Assembly (NCBI GenBank): GCA_002083985.1
Contig: MTER01000039.1
Coordinates: 6,904-13,270, forward strand
Reading direction: 5' to 3'
Length of the DNA: 6,367 nucleotides
From: Candidatus Altarchaeales archaeon A3
Lineage (GTDB): Archaea > Altiarchaeota > Altiarchaeia > Altiarchaeales > Altiarchaeaceae
Shown here: positions 1-6,367 of the stretch, in pieces
Layout: every line of letters starts with the position of its first letter
Numbering within the stretch: the stretch's first letter is position 1
Made by a program: the position numbers and the translations under genes
Notes under the pieces: model-generated
What the model was told of the DNA's origin: nothing
The model's input: the letters and a program-made list of their open reading frames with translations, nothing else
The model's database searches: none

Positions 1-234
1 AGACATGTTGCAAAATAACTTTTTTACCTTTAAATTTTATTAGCTTTCACTCTTAAAATTTTTAATTTGCAACAACTCTATTAAATATTCAAAGGTTGTA
101 AAAATTTAAACCAAAATAAACGGAATTTCACACTTAAATTTACATTATTACTCAAATGAAAACATCATCAGGAATACGCCAACTCTGTATGCTTACTTCG
201 GTTGTAAATCGTTCGGAGATTTCAAAATAAATTT
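1..234. other. AT-rich region downstream of the ATPase, no convincing gene
   Basis: This stretch lies beyond the stop codon of the P-type ATPase. I find no ORF with both a plausible start and protein-like character. Bases 1-154 are very AT-rich. Bases about 155-224 are richer in GC (roughly 43% by hand count over 160-220) and are open in more than one frame. The longest start-to-stop reading in that patch is a 24-codon plus-strand ORF at 156-230 that ends just before the ATPase stop; it resembles nothing I know. No tRNA fold and no clear terminator hairpin is seen. Transcription of the ATPase gene must end in or beyond this region. Confidence 0.6.
6..74. repeat. Imperfect inverted repeat pair near the left edge
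   Basis: TGTTGCAAA at 6-14 is the exact reverse complement of TTTGCAACA at 66-74. Allowing one mismatch (15 versus 65), the arms extend to 6-18 and 62-74, 12 of 13 pairing, with 43 bases between them. The core GTTGCAAA resembles the terminal repeats of IS6-family insertion sequences, and the arms point inwards as transposon ends would. No transposase is present and the target-site duplication cannot be tested because the window starts 5 bases before the left arm. A chance palindrome or a structured 3' transcript region is equally possible. Confidence 0.3.
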
Positions 235-3036
235 TTACTTATCTTTTTTAAATTTCCCCCTTAAAAATTTCTCAATTTCAACTGCAACGAAAGCAGAAAG
301 AAGAGTTAAAAATAAAACCGGCCACCATTCCAGAGGAAATGCCGCTGTTCTAAAAATTTCCTGAAGAAACGGAATGTATGTTATGAGCAATTGTGCTCCG
401 AAAGCTATTGTAATTCCAATAATTATCCATTTATTTGAAAACGGGCTGAAAGTAAAAGCAGAACTATATATTGAACGGGCAGTAAATAAAAATCCGATAT
501 GGACGAGTTTAACCGCCATAAATGCCGCTGTTTGAGCCTGTGTCAGTAACAACAAATCAGTAGTTCCGTCAATATTTCCATTTAAAGCAAAATTTCCAAA
601 ATAATAATAAATCCCAAAAGCAGAGACAATCATCATTATTGAAACAATTGCAAGCCGCGTAATGAATAATTCGTTAACTAATTTTTCTTCCTGATCTCTT
701 GGCCTGGCTTTCAGCAATCCCTTTTCTTTTTGTTCCATTATTAAAGGCAGAGTTAGAAATACAGCACCCGTTAAATTTATCCACAAAATATGTATCGGCT
801 CCAGAGGAAGCCGTAATGCAAAAAGCGGGATGAATGGCGCAAGCATTATTGCAAAAAATATGATAAGTCCCTGAGCCACATTTGTCGGAATAGTGAATAA
901 AATTGTCTTTCTGAAATTTTTCCACACATGTCTGCCCTCTTCAACTGCATTAACGATTGTTGCAAAATTATCATCTGCCAGAACCATATCCGAGGCCTCC
1001 TTACTAACTTCCGTTCCGCTTATACCCATCGCAATTCCGATATCCGCATTTTTCAAAGCAGGAGCATCATTCACTCCATCACCGGTAACTGCTACAACCT
1101 GCCCTTTTTTTTGAAGTTGTTTTACTATTCTGAATTTATCTTCCGGAGAAGTTCTTGCATAGACCAAAATTTCATCTACAATTTTATATAAGTCCTCATC
1201 GCTGAGATTTGCCAAGTCCTCTCCGCTTAAAAATTTATCTCCTTCTTTGTAAAATCCGATTTGTTTTGCGATTGCCTTTGCCGTTTCAGTATGGTCTCCG
1301 GTTATCATAACTACTTTTATTCCTGCACTTTTACATTTTTCAATTGCGTCAATAACTTCTTCTCTTGGAGGATCTATCATTCCCTGGATCCCTGAAAAAA
1401 TTAAGTTATTTAAGTCATTTTCCTCAAGATTCGTTTTTTCTTTGTCCGCAATTTTATATGCTATGGCAATCAGCCGTAAAGCTCCCTTCGCCATTTCATG
1501 CGCAGTTTTCAAAATTTCCTCTCTTTCAATATCCGTAAGATGGACAATGACTCCGTCAGTTAACTGATATTCGCACATTTCCAAAATTTTTTCAGGAGAA
1601 CCTTTAACATATATTATCCTGCTATCTTCTTTGGAATGCAGAGTTGCCATATATTGCAGTTCCGATTCAAAAGGAATCTCGTCTGTTTTGTGAAAATTTT
1701 GAACATTTAAATCCGCATTTGCCTTCATTGCCGAGACAATTAATGCTCCTTCTGTCGGATCTCCGATTATACAGTATTCTCTTTTTTCCTCTGTGAGATG
1801 TGCGTTGTTGCATAAATACCCTCCCCGTAAGGTCTCAATGAGTTCCATCGGTTGTGTTAATGGATTTATTTCCTGATTGAACTCCTTATTTTTTAACATA
1901 AATTTCCCCTCTGGTTTATAGCCCACTCCGCTTACAACATAAATTTTCCTGCCTGAATAAATTTTAACCACAGTCATCTGATTTTTTGTCAGGGTTCCGG
2001 TTTTGTCCGTGCATATAACTGTCGTACACCCCAATGTTTCGGCAGCAGGTAAATTTCTTATAATTGCATTTTTCTTTGCCATTGCTACTGAGGCAATTGC
2101 GAGAAGTGCTATCACTATGACGGGCAATGCTTCCGGAATAACCGCAACGGCAAATGAAACGGATGCCAAAAAGGAATAAATTAAAGAAAATCCCATCACC
2201 ACTCCTAATATAAAATTTATGAAGGTAAAGAACACCGTTGCAATTATTATAAGTTTTGTGAATTCGTTTATTTTTTTTGTCAAAGGAGTTGAAATTTCGT
2301 GTGTCTCTTCAACAAGTTCAGCTATTTTTCCGAATTCTGTTTTCATAGATGTTGCCACTACAACGCCATTTCCAAGTCCCCTTGTAACATAAGTTCCGCT
2401 AAATGCCATGCATCTCTGGTCGGATAAAGATAAATTTTGTCTGTTAATTACCTCATCGTTTTTATGTGCGGGGACGGATTCTCCGGTTAATATTGATTCG
2501 TCTATTTCTAAATTTTTAACATAAAATAGTCGCAAATCAGCGGGAACTTTTTTTCCGCTTTCAATCTCCACTATGTCTCCGCTCACTAAATTTTTTGCAT
2601 CTATATTTTTCTTTTTACCACCCCTGATGACGGTGCATCCATGAACTGTCATCCTCCTCAATGCTTCTATTGCTGATTCTGCTTTTCCTTCTAAAATAAA
2701 CCCGACAATTGCATTCAGAAAAACACACAATAAGATAACCATAACCTCACTCCACATATCTATATCTTCGTTCCATATAGTTAGAAATGCACATATTACT
2801 GCAGCGGCGAGCAAAACATATATCAGTGGATTGTGAAACTGAAGCAGAAATCTTATAAAAGGACTGCGTTTTTTGATCTTTAATTCATTAGGTCCATACT
2901 TCATTAGTCGTAATTTTGCGTCTTCATCGCTGAGTCCTTTGCTGTTTGTTGACAGTGATGAAAAAATTTCTTCCGTGGTTTTACTATGGTAATTATTTAG
3001 ATTATAATTATTTGCATCATTCTTATTGTTTTTCAT
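235..3036 (-). CDS. Cation-transporting P-type ATPase, type II-like (933 aa)
   Basis: An ATP-driven cation pump of the cytoplasmic membrane, full length for the family. In order: N-terminal cation-ATPase domain (about 15-60), TM1-2 (about 66-86, 94-114), actuator domain with TGES at 184-187, TM3-4 with PEALP at 301-305, phosphorylation motif DKTGT with aspartate 344, nucleotide-binding domain with KGSPE at 478-482, hinge motifs DPPR (555-558), TGD (579-581) and TGDGVNDAP (651-659), then TM5-10 (about 711-922). No heavy-metal CPx motif or metal-binding domain is present, which excludes the P1B class. Aligned by eye to SERCA, Glu309 and Asn768 are kept (Glu302, Asn719) and Asn796 is Asn754, but Glu771 is Gln722 and Asp800 is Ala758. 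PTN-x-x-QG and LWIN-x-T-x-A recall the CtpF/Pma1-like bacterial group rather than classic Ca2+ pumps. Exact ion unknown. The start gives an Asn-rich leader; the next Met (45) lies inside the domain. Third gene of the minus-strand cluster. Confidence 0.95.
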   Translation of the reverse strand: MKNNKNDANNYNLNNYHSKTTEEIFSSLSTNSKGLSDEDAKLRLMKYGPNELKIKKRSPFIRFLLQFHNPLIYVLLAAAVICAFLTIWNEDIDMWSEVMVILLCVFLNAIVGFILEGKAESAIEALRRMTVHGCTVIRGGKKKNIDAKNLVSGDIVEIESGKKVPADLRLFYVKNLEIDESILTGESVPAHKNDEVINRQNLSLSDQRCMAFSGTYVTRGLGNGVVVATSMKTEFGKIAELVEETHEISTPLTKKINEFTKLIIIATVFFTFINFILGVVMGFSLIYSFLASVSFAVAVIPEALPVIVIALLAIASVAMAKKNAIIRNLPAAETLGCTTVICTDKTGTLTKNQMTVVKIYSGRKIYVVSGVGYKPEGKFMLKNKEFNQEINPLTQPMELIETLRGGYLCNNAHLTEEKREYCIIGDPTEGALIVSAMKANADLNVQNFHKTDEIPFESELQYMATLHSKEDSRIIYVKGSPEKILEMCEYQLTDGVIVHLTDIEREEILKTAHEMAKGALRLIAIAYKIADKEKTNLEENDLNNLIFSGIQGMIDPPREEVIDAIEKCKSAGIKVVMITGDHTETAKAIAKQIGFYKEGDKFLSGEDLANLSDEDLYKIVDEILVYARTSPEDKFRIVKQLQKKGQVVAVTGDGVNDAPALKNADIGIAMGISGTEVSKEASDMVLADDNFATIVNAVEEGRHVWKNFRKTILFTIPTNVAQGLIIFFAIMLAPFIPLFALRLPLEPIHILWINLTGAVFLTLPLIMEQKEKGLLKARPRDQEEKLVNELFITRLAIVSIMMIVSAFGIYYYFGNFALNGNIDGTTDLLLLTQAQTAAFMAVKLVHIGFLFTARSIYSSAFTFSPFSNKWIIIGITIAFGAQLLITYIPFLQEIFRTAAFPLEWWPVLFLTLLSAFVAVEIEKFLRGKFKKDK

Positions 3037-3091
3037 TTTAGAAATAGATTACAAAATTCATAAACAACATATAACAAATCATAAATTATAA
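3037..3091 (-). promoter_or_regulatory. Possible ATPase promoter in the 55-bp gap
   Basis: The gap between the tldE-like gene and the ATPase gene is entirely AT-rich and has no Shine-Dalgarno motif before the ATPase ATG. On the minus strand a TTTATGAA-like stretch (about 3064-3057) sits roughly 24 bases before the ATG, near the spacing of an archaeal TATA box for a leaderless transcript, and a further TTATAATTTA lies right after the upstream stop. The box is weak, so cotranscription with the two upstream genes is equally plausible. Confidence 0.25.
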
Positions 3092-4393
3092 TTACGCAAC
3101 TATATTCACCCCCTTACACACCGCATTTGGAGCATAAATTCCGCCCCTGTTTTCAACATTCCCGTCAATTCCCAAAATTTCCATATCTATAACCTTTCCG
3201 CTTAACAGAAAATTTTTCAGCGGAATCATCCTGCTGTTTTCAACATAAAAGCCCCTGTCAACTTTAACAGAAAATTCTGTTGTCAGAGCATTGGCAGTAT
3301 GCATTCCGCTTACCGAACAGATATATAAGACCTTTTTATATTCATCAAAAATTTCCTTAACTTTGTTCTTACTGTCAATAACTATATTGCGAAATCCAAT
3401 CGCCGGGATACCTGCTCCGCCTCTGACAGCATTCCCTGTCGGTTCAGCATTAAATTTTTTTGCCATAGTCCAGTCATAAGCAAAATTTTTTACGATTCCG
3501 TCTTTCATCAGTAAATTTCTCTTTGTCCTGCACCCTTCGCCATCAAAGGTAATCGTGTTAACGCCGTTTTTCATTAACGGATCATCAATTATTGTCAAAT
3601 TTAAATTTCCTATACCTTCATTAATTTTTCCGGTAAGCAGCGACTCGCCTTTATCAACGGCTCTCGCATCAAAATTATCTACAAATAAAGCGAGCAATTC
3701 ACCGAATGTCTGCTGATTAAATATGACAACTTTTGGAATCTCTTTAATTTTTTTTGGATTTAATGAACTTATTGCCTTTCTTTTCAGATTTTCCATAAAA
3801 TTTCCTACATCAAATAAAAACCGCTCTTCTCTTCCGTCAATTGCTGTTGATTTATCTTTGTTGCGAATATTGTTGCTTTCTGCGATACACAATCCGTCTG
3901 CTTCAAAGAACGAAATTTCCTCCTCGCATTCAACCCCGTTTGAATTTAGAATTTTACCTGCTGCAATTCCGTAATCAATGGACCCTTCGTTCAGCGTATT
4001 CTTTTCATCAAAAATTTTAAGAAAGTCCTTAACATCATCTAATTCAAAATTCAAAATTTTTTTGTCGACTTCCTTATATTTTTCTTTATTCGCCTCCGGA
4101 AGACCATAAAAATCAACCTCCTTTGATAGTTTAGCAATCGTAACTGCTCTTTTTACAATGTCATCATCTATTTTATTTGATAAGACATATCCCTGTTTTT
4201 TGTCAATAAATATCCTAAATCCGACATTAAAATTTGTTGCACTTTCAACCGAACTGATTGTGTTTTTATTTAAATTTGCAGTTGTGCTGTTTGCCTGATA
4301 CACATAAATTTCACAATCCCCGAATTTATTGCCTTCTTTTATTGCCTTTTTTATTTTTTCATCAATATCTTCATCAACATTTTTCATCATCAT
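3092..4393 (-). CDS. TldE/PmbA-like protein, non-catalytic TldD partner
   Basis: TldD/TldE form a cytosolic heterodimer that degrades unfolded peptides and, in bacteria, matures some modified peptides; TldD carries the metal, TldE does not. This protein matches TldE/PmbA: an N-terminal domain (about 1-215), then a C-terminal beta-rich domain beginning at IPKVVIF, with IDDP (271-274), FDGEG (285-289), a PTGNA motif (320-324) and a G-x-x-T-A-N...EFSV segment (365-377), numbering from the TTG at 4399. The HExxxH of TldD is absent; the region aligned to it reads FGELLALFVDNF, and the whole protein has only one histidine (His367). An extended start at TTG 4399 is possible, but ATG 4393 (or the tandem ATGs at 4390 and 4387) is preferred. 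About 433 aa, usual length. Only 18 bp after the DedA stop, so cotranscribed with it. No TldD gene is in this window. Confidence 0.9.
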   Translation of the reverse strand: MMMKNVDEDIDEKIKKAIKEGNKFGDCEIYVYQANSTTANLNKNTISSVESATNFNVGFRIFIDKKQGYVLSNKIDDDIVKRAVTIAKLSKEVDFYGLPEANKEKYKEVDKKILNFELDDVKDFLKIFDEKNTLNEGSIDYGIAAGKILNSNGVECEEEISFFEADGLCIAESNNIRNKDKSTAIDGREERFLFDVGNFMENLKRKAISSLNPKKIKEIPKVVIFNQQTFGELLALFVDNFDARAVDKGESLLTGKINEGIGNLNLTIIDDPLMKNGVNTITFDGEGCRTKRNLLMKDGIVKNFAYDWTMAKKFNAEPTGNAVRGGAGIPAIGFRNIVIDSKNKVKEIFDEYKKVLYICSVSGMHTANALTTEFSVKVDRGFYVENSRMIPLKNFLLSGKVIDMEILGIDGNVENRGGIYAPNAVCKGVNIVA

Positions 4394-4411
4394 TCTCAAT
4401 TATATAAGATG

Positions 4412-5014
4412 CTACTTAAACTTCATATAAAACCATATAACCAATATTATTATTGCTAAAATAAATAGGTAGTCAAATATTGCTGTGTGCTGTTCAATCA
4501 GCTTCCAGTTTTCATTTAAGATGTATCCTAAATATGTCAAAATACCGCACCATATAAAAGAGCCGACAAAAGTATATAAGGAAAATTTTTTAATATCCAT
4601 CCTCGCGATTCCTGCAGGAATGGATATCAAATGTCTGACAACAGGAACAAATCTTGCAATAAAAATTGCTTTTTCTCCGTGCTTTTGGAAAAAATTTTCT
4701 GTTGTCGTCAGATGTCCCTCGGTTATTAAAACATACTTTCCGTACTTCAATATAAATGCCCGGCCAAAAATTTTGCCCGTATAATATGAAAATAATGACC
4801 CTATAAGCGAACCAATTGCTCCTGCCAATATGACTGCCAGCATATTTAATTTCCCGTCATAAACCAAAAATCCTGCAAAAGGCATAACCGCCTCGCTTGG
4901 AACTGGAAGTGCTGTTGATTCCATTGCCATAAGTATAATTATTCCAGCATACCCTGCCTGCTCAATAAAATGAATGCAAAATTCAAATATTGGCTCTATA
5001 AGACCCATCTTCAT
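4412..5014 (-). CDS. DedA-family integral membrane protein (200 aa)
   Basis: A small polytopic membrane protein of the DedA (SNARE-associated/VTT) family. Bacterial members act as proton-coupled transporters or polyprenyl-phosphate flippases (for example UptA) and support membrane potential; which role applies here is inference. Seen in the sequence: a first hydrophobic segment, then the re-entrant motif E-S-x-x-LPVPSEAVMPFAG (32-48), a glycine-rich segment AGAIGSLIGSLFSYYTG (64-80), the family signature FFQKHGEKAIFIARF-VP-x-x-R (108-127) with Arg121 and Arg127, SIPAGIARM (131-139), and two C-terminal membrane segments (about 145-165, 181-197). These arginines correspond to the essential pair of E. 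coli YqjA. The start is the first of two close ATGs (5014, 5008); no Shine-Dalgarno motif precedes it. First gene of the minus-strand cluster and divergent from dnaG. Confidence 0.93.
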   Translation of the reverse strand: MKMGLIEPIFEFCIHFIEQAGYAGIIILMAMESTALPVPSEAVMPFAGFLVYDGKLNMLAVILAGAIGSLIGSLFSYYTGKIFGRAFILKYGKYVLITEGHLTTTENFFQKHGEKAIFIARFVPVVRHLISIPAGIARMDIKKFSLYTFVGSFIWCGILTYLGYILNENWKLIEQHTAIFDYLFILAIIILVIWFYMKFK

Positions 5015-5050
5015 TAGTTTTTATAAGAATATTTAATTAACATTCTAATT

Positions 5051-5070
5051 TATTATTACATATTATTGCA
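5051..5070. repeat. Tandem 10-bp repeat between divergent starts
   Basis: TATTATTACA is followed immediately by TATTATTGCA, a 9-of-10 match. The period equals about one helical turn and the pair lies near the middle of the divergent promoter region, where a regulator could bind. In DNA this AT-rich, chance is a serious alternative. Confidence 0.4.
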
Positions 5071-5090
5071 TAAACTAAAAATTAAAAAAA

Positions 5091-5098
5091 TATATAAA
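5091..5098 (-). promoter_or_regulatory. Candidate TATA box TTTATATA (minus strand)
   Basis: Read on the minus strand this is TTTATATA, close to the archaeal TATA consensus. It would start transcription near position 5068, about 53 bases before the DedA ATG. Read on the plus strand the same bases (TATATAAAT) end only 9 bases before the dnaG ATG, too close to serve that start, so the minus reading is preferred. Placement is by spacing only. Confidence 0.35.
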
Positions 5099-5107
5099 TT
5101 TTAAAAA

Positions 5108-6316
5108 ATGTCAAAAGCACCAGCCGATACGATAAAATACATCATACATGCAGATGTTTCAATAGATGGAGTAGTTGATAAGCCCGATGTAGTAGGAGCG
5201 ATATTTGGACACGCCGAGGGTTTGCTCGGAGAGGATTTAGAACTTAGAGATCTACAAAAAACTGGAAGAATCGGTAGAATTGAAGTGAATATAACTTCAG
5301 TTGCTGGAAGGTCCGTAGGAAAAATACTTGTGCCATCCAGTTTGGATATGGTTGAGACCTCAATTATTGCCTCTGCCGTTGAGATGGTTGACAGGGTTGG
5401 CCCATGTGGAGCATCAATCACCATTATAGATATTGAAGATACAAGAGCTGCCAAAAGAAAAAGGATAATTACCCGGGCAAAAGAATTAGTTAAGAAACTA
5501 GTGATTGAACAGATTCCGGACAGCCAAAAGATAGAGGAAGAAGTTAGAGGCATGGTTCAGATAAGCCAGCTTATTACTTATAAAGGGTGTTCGGCAGGTC
5601 CTGATGTTGAGACCTCTGAAACGATAATAATAGTTGAAGGCAGAGCAGATATTTTAAACCTTCTTAAAGCAGATATTAAAAATACAATTGCTGTTGATGG
5701 TACAAATGTTCCCGATGTGGTTATTGAACTGACAAAAAAGAAATCAGCAATTGCTTTTTTAGATGGTGACAGGGGAGGAGATATTATACTGAGAGAACTT
5801 CTTCAAAAAGCTGATATTGACTATATTGCGAGAGCACCAAAAGGAAGAGAGGTTGAGGAGCTGGGAAAGAAAGAAATAATAATGACCTTAAGAAAGAAGA
5901 TTCCTGCATCACAAATGAGGCAGGAAGAAGAAACAAAAACTGTAAAAAACGGACAACCGGTACAACAACCTTCGTCATTTATAAAGCCCCAGGAAAAACC
6001 AATTGTAGAAGAACCTAAGGAAGACCCGGAGGAAAAAATAAAGAATATTCTCCTGGAACAATTACTGAAAACCAAAGGTGGTTTAATGGCAAAATTATTT
6101 GACAAGGAAATAAAAATAATAACTGAAATTGAAATTAAAGATATGCTGACTGCAATTCAGTCCATAAAACCACACGCTATTGTTTTTGACGGAATAATAA
6201 CCCAGCGACTAATAGACGGCGCCGCTGAAAACGGAATAAAATATATTGCAGGTATTAATCAGGCAATGATATCCAATGCGAAGAATATAAGCATAATACT
6301 TGAAAAAAGACAATAG
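5108..6316 (+). CDS. Archaeal DnaG, TOPRIM-domain primase/exosome subunit (402 aa)
   Basis: Archaeal DnaG has reported primase activity and is also a stable component of the RNA exosome, joined through Csl4; the replicative primase in archaea is PriS/PriL. The N-terminal domain (1-165) begins with the family-typical [11 protein letters not shown], then [21 protein letters not shown] (21-41) and TGRIGRIEV. The TOPRIM domain spans about 170-250: catalytic Glu177 in IIVEGRADI and the acidic pair Asp219/Asp221 in FLDGDRGGD, so metal-binding residues are intact. A Gln/Glu/Pro/Lys-rich linker (about 264-312) leads to a C-terminal domain (313-402) with AIVFDG (357-362) and AGIN (381-384). The ATG is supported because family similarity starts within the first ten residues; no Shine-Dalgarno motif precedes it. 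It uses AAATTT-type sequence far less than the minus-strand genes. Complete at both ends; no exosome gene is visible in the window. Confidence 0.96.
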   Translation: MSKAPADTIKYIIHADVSIDGVVDKPDVVGAIFGHAEGLLGEDLELRDLQKTGRIGRIEVNITSVAGRSVGKILVPSSLDMVETSIIASAVEMVDRVGPCGASITIIDIEDTRAAKRKRIITRAKELVKKLVIEQIPDSQKIEEEVRGMVQISQLITYKGCSAGPDVETSETIIIVEGRADILNLLKADIKNTIAVDGTNVPDVVIELTKKKSAIAFLDGDRGGDIILRELLQKADIDYIARAPKGREVEELGKKEIIMTLRKKIPASQMRQEEETKTVKNGQPVQQPSSFIKPQEKPIVEEPKEDPEEKIKNILLEQLLKTKGGLMAKLFDKEIKIITEIEIKDMLTAIQSIKPHAIVFDGIITQRLIDGAAENGIKYIAGINQAMISNAKNISIILEKRQ

Positions 6317-6367
6317 AAATAATGATAAATGAGAATCAAAAAGTCAGACAAACTATTAATTAATTAA
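6317..6367 (+). other. Short AT-rich tail after dnaG
   Basis: Only 51 bases follow the dnaG stop. They contain two ATGs (6322 and 6329) that open 13- and 12-codon readings, both stopping within the window, so no downstream gene can be called. The window ends in the palindromic TTAATTAATTAA. No T-rich archaeal terminator is visible before the edge. Confidence 0.5.

Larger units (their letters stand above)
5015..5107. promoter_or_regulatory. Divergent intergenic promoter region
   Basis: These 93 bases separate the start codons of the DedA gene (minus) and dnaG (plus) and must contain promoters for both. The region is almost pure A/T and has no Shine-Dalgarno motif before either start, suggesting leaderless or short-leader transcripts. 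Candidate boxes: TTTATATA on the minus strand (5098-5091), which would give the DedA transcript a leader of about 50 bases; TTAATTAAAT on the minus strand (about 5042-5031) for a leaderless DedA transcript; and a weak ATAAACTA stretch (5070-5077) for dnaG. Confidence 0.6.

Noticed and set aside
1..234. tRNA or CRISPR in the left intergenic region
   Set aside because: No cloverleaf with a GTTC-type T-loop and no regularly spaced direct repeats.
674..925. Minus-strand 83-codon ORF inside the ATPase gene, another frame
   Set aside because: Out-of-frame reading through the TM5-TM6 coding region; no independent support.
893..1191. Two plus-strand ORFs of 73 and 87 codons antisense to the ATPase
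   Set aside because: They mirror the highly conserved hinge region of the ATPase on the other strand and have no recognisable protein features.
3291..3974. Plus-strand ORFs (3291-3479, 3723-3974) antisense to the tldE-like gene
   Set aside because: Shadow frames of a gene with strong family motifs; no motif or upstream signal of their own.
4394..4411. TATATAA in the dedA-tldE gap as a separate promoter
   Set aside because: It is only a few bases before the tldE start, too close for an archaeal promoter to serve it.
4485..4784. Plus-strand 99-codon ORF antisense to the DedA gene
   Set aside because: Fully inside a well-supported DedA coding region on the opposite strand.
5101..6105. Minus-strand ORFs of 150, 64 and 94 codons antisense to dnaG
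   Set aside because: Ser/Phe/Leu-rich compositions typical of reverse-strand shadows; dnaG is certain on the plus strand.
6322..6367. Possible start of a gene downstream of dnaG (ATGs at 6322 and 6329)
   Set aside because: Both readings stop within 13 codons inside the window.

Overview
The window most likely comes from an archaeon. The strongest evidence is the plus-strand gene at 5108-6316, which encodes an archaeal-type DnaG: a central TOPRIM domain with the characteristic archaeal N- and C-terminal regions, quite unlike bacterial DnaG. Supporting signs are the AT-rich sequence, the absence of Shine-Dalgarno motifs before most starts, and short AT-rich upstream regions with TATA-like boxes. 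The sequence alone does not place it in a phylum; an AT-rich euryarchaeal or DPANN-type lineage would fit. The DNA may be a short metagenomic contig.

Layout: bases 1-234 are AT-rich with no convincing gene. They hold a 12/13 imperfect inverted repeat (6-18 / 62-74) and a GC-richer patch (about 155-224). Three genes then run leftwards on the minus strand, in transcription order: a DedA-family membrane protein (5014-4412), a TldE/PmbA-like protein without the protease metal site (start 4393, end 3092), and a large type II-like cation-transporting P-type ATPase (3036-235). The first two are about 18 bp apart and almost certainly cotranscribed. The ATPase follows after 55 bp and could share the transcript or have its own promoter. 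A 93-bp AT-rich divergent region (5015-5107) separates this cluster from dnaG on the plus strand. The last 51 bases hold no supported gene.

How the genes relate: the DedA protein and the ATPase are both integral membrane proteins, for probable lipid-carrier or proton-coupled transport and for ATP-driven cation export. The TldE-like protein is cytosolic and normally works as the non-catalytic partner of TldD, which is not in the window. DnaG belongs to information processing (priming and/or the RNA exosome) and only shares the divergent promoter region. No clearly new system is visible. The points most worth a second look are the altered ion-site residues of the ATPase, the TldE without a visible TldD, and the contrast in AAATTT hexamer content between the minus-strand cluster and dnaG.
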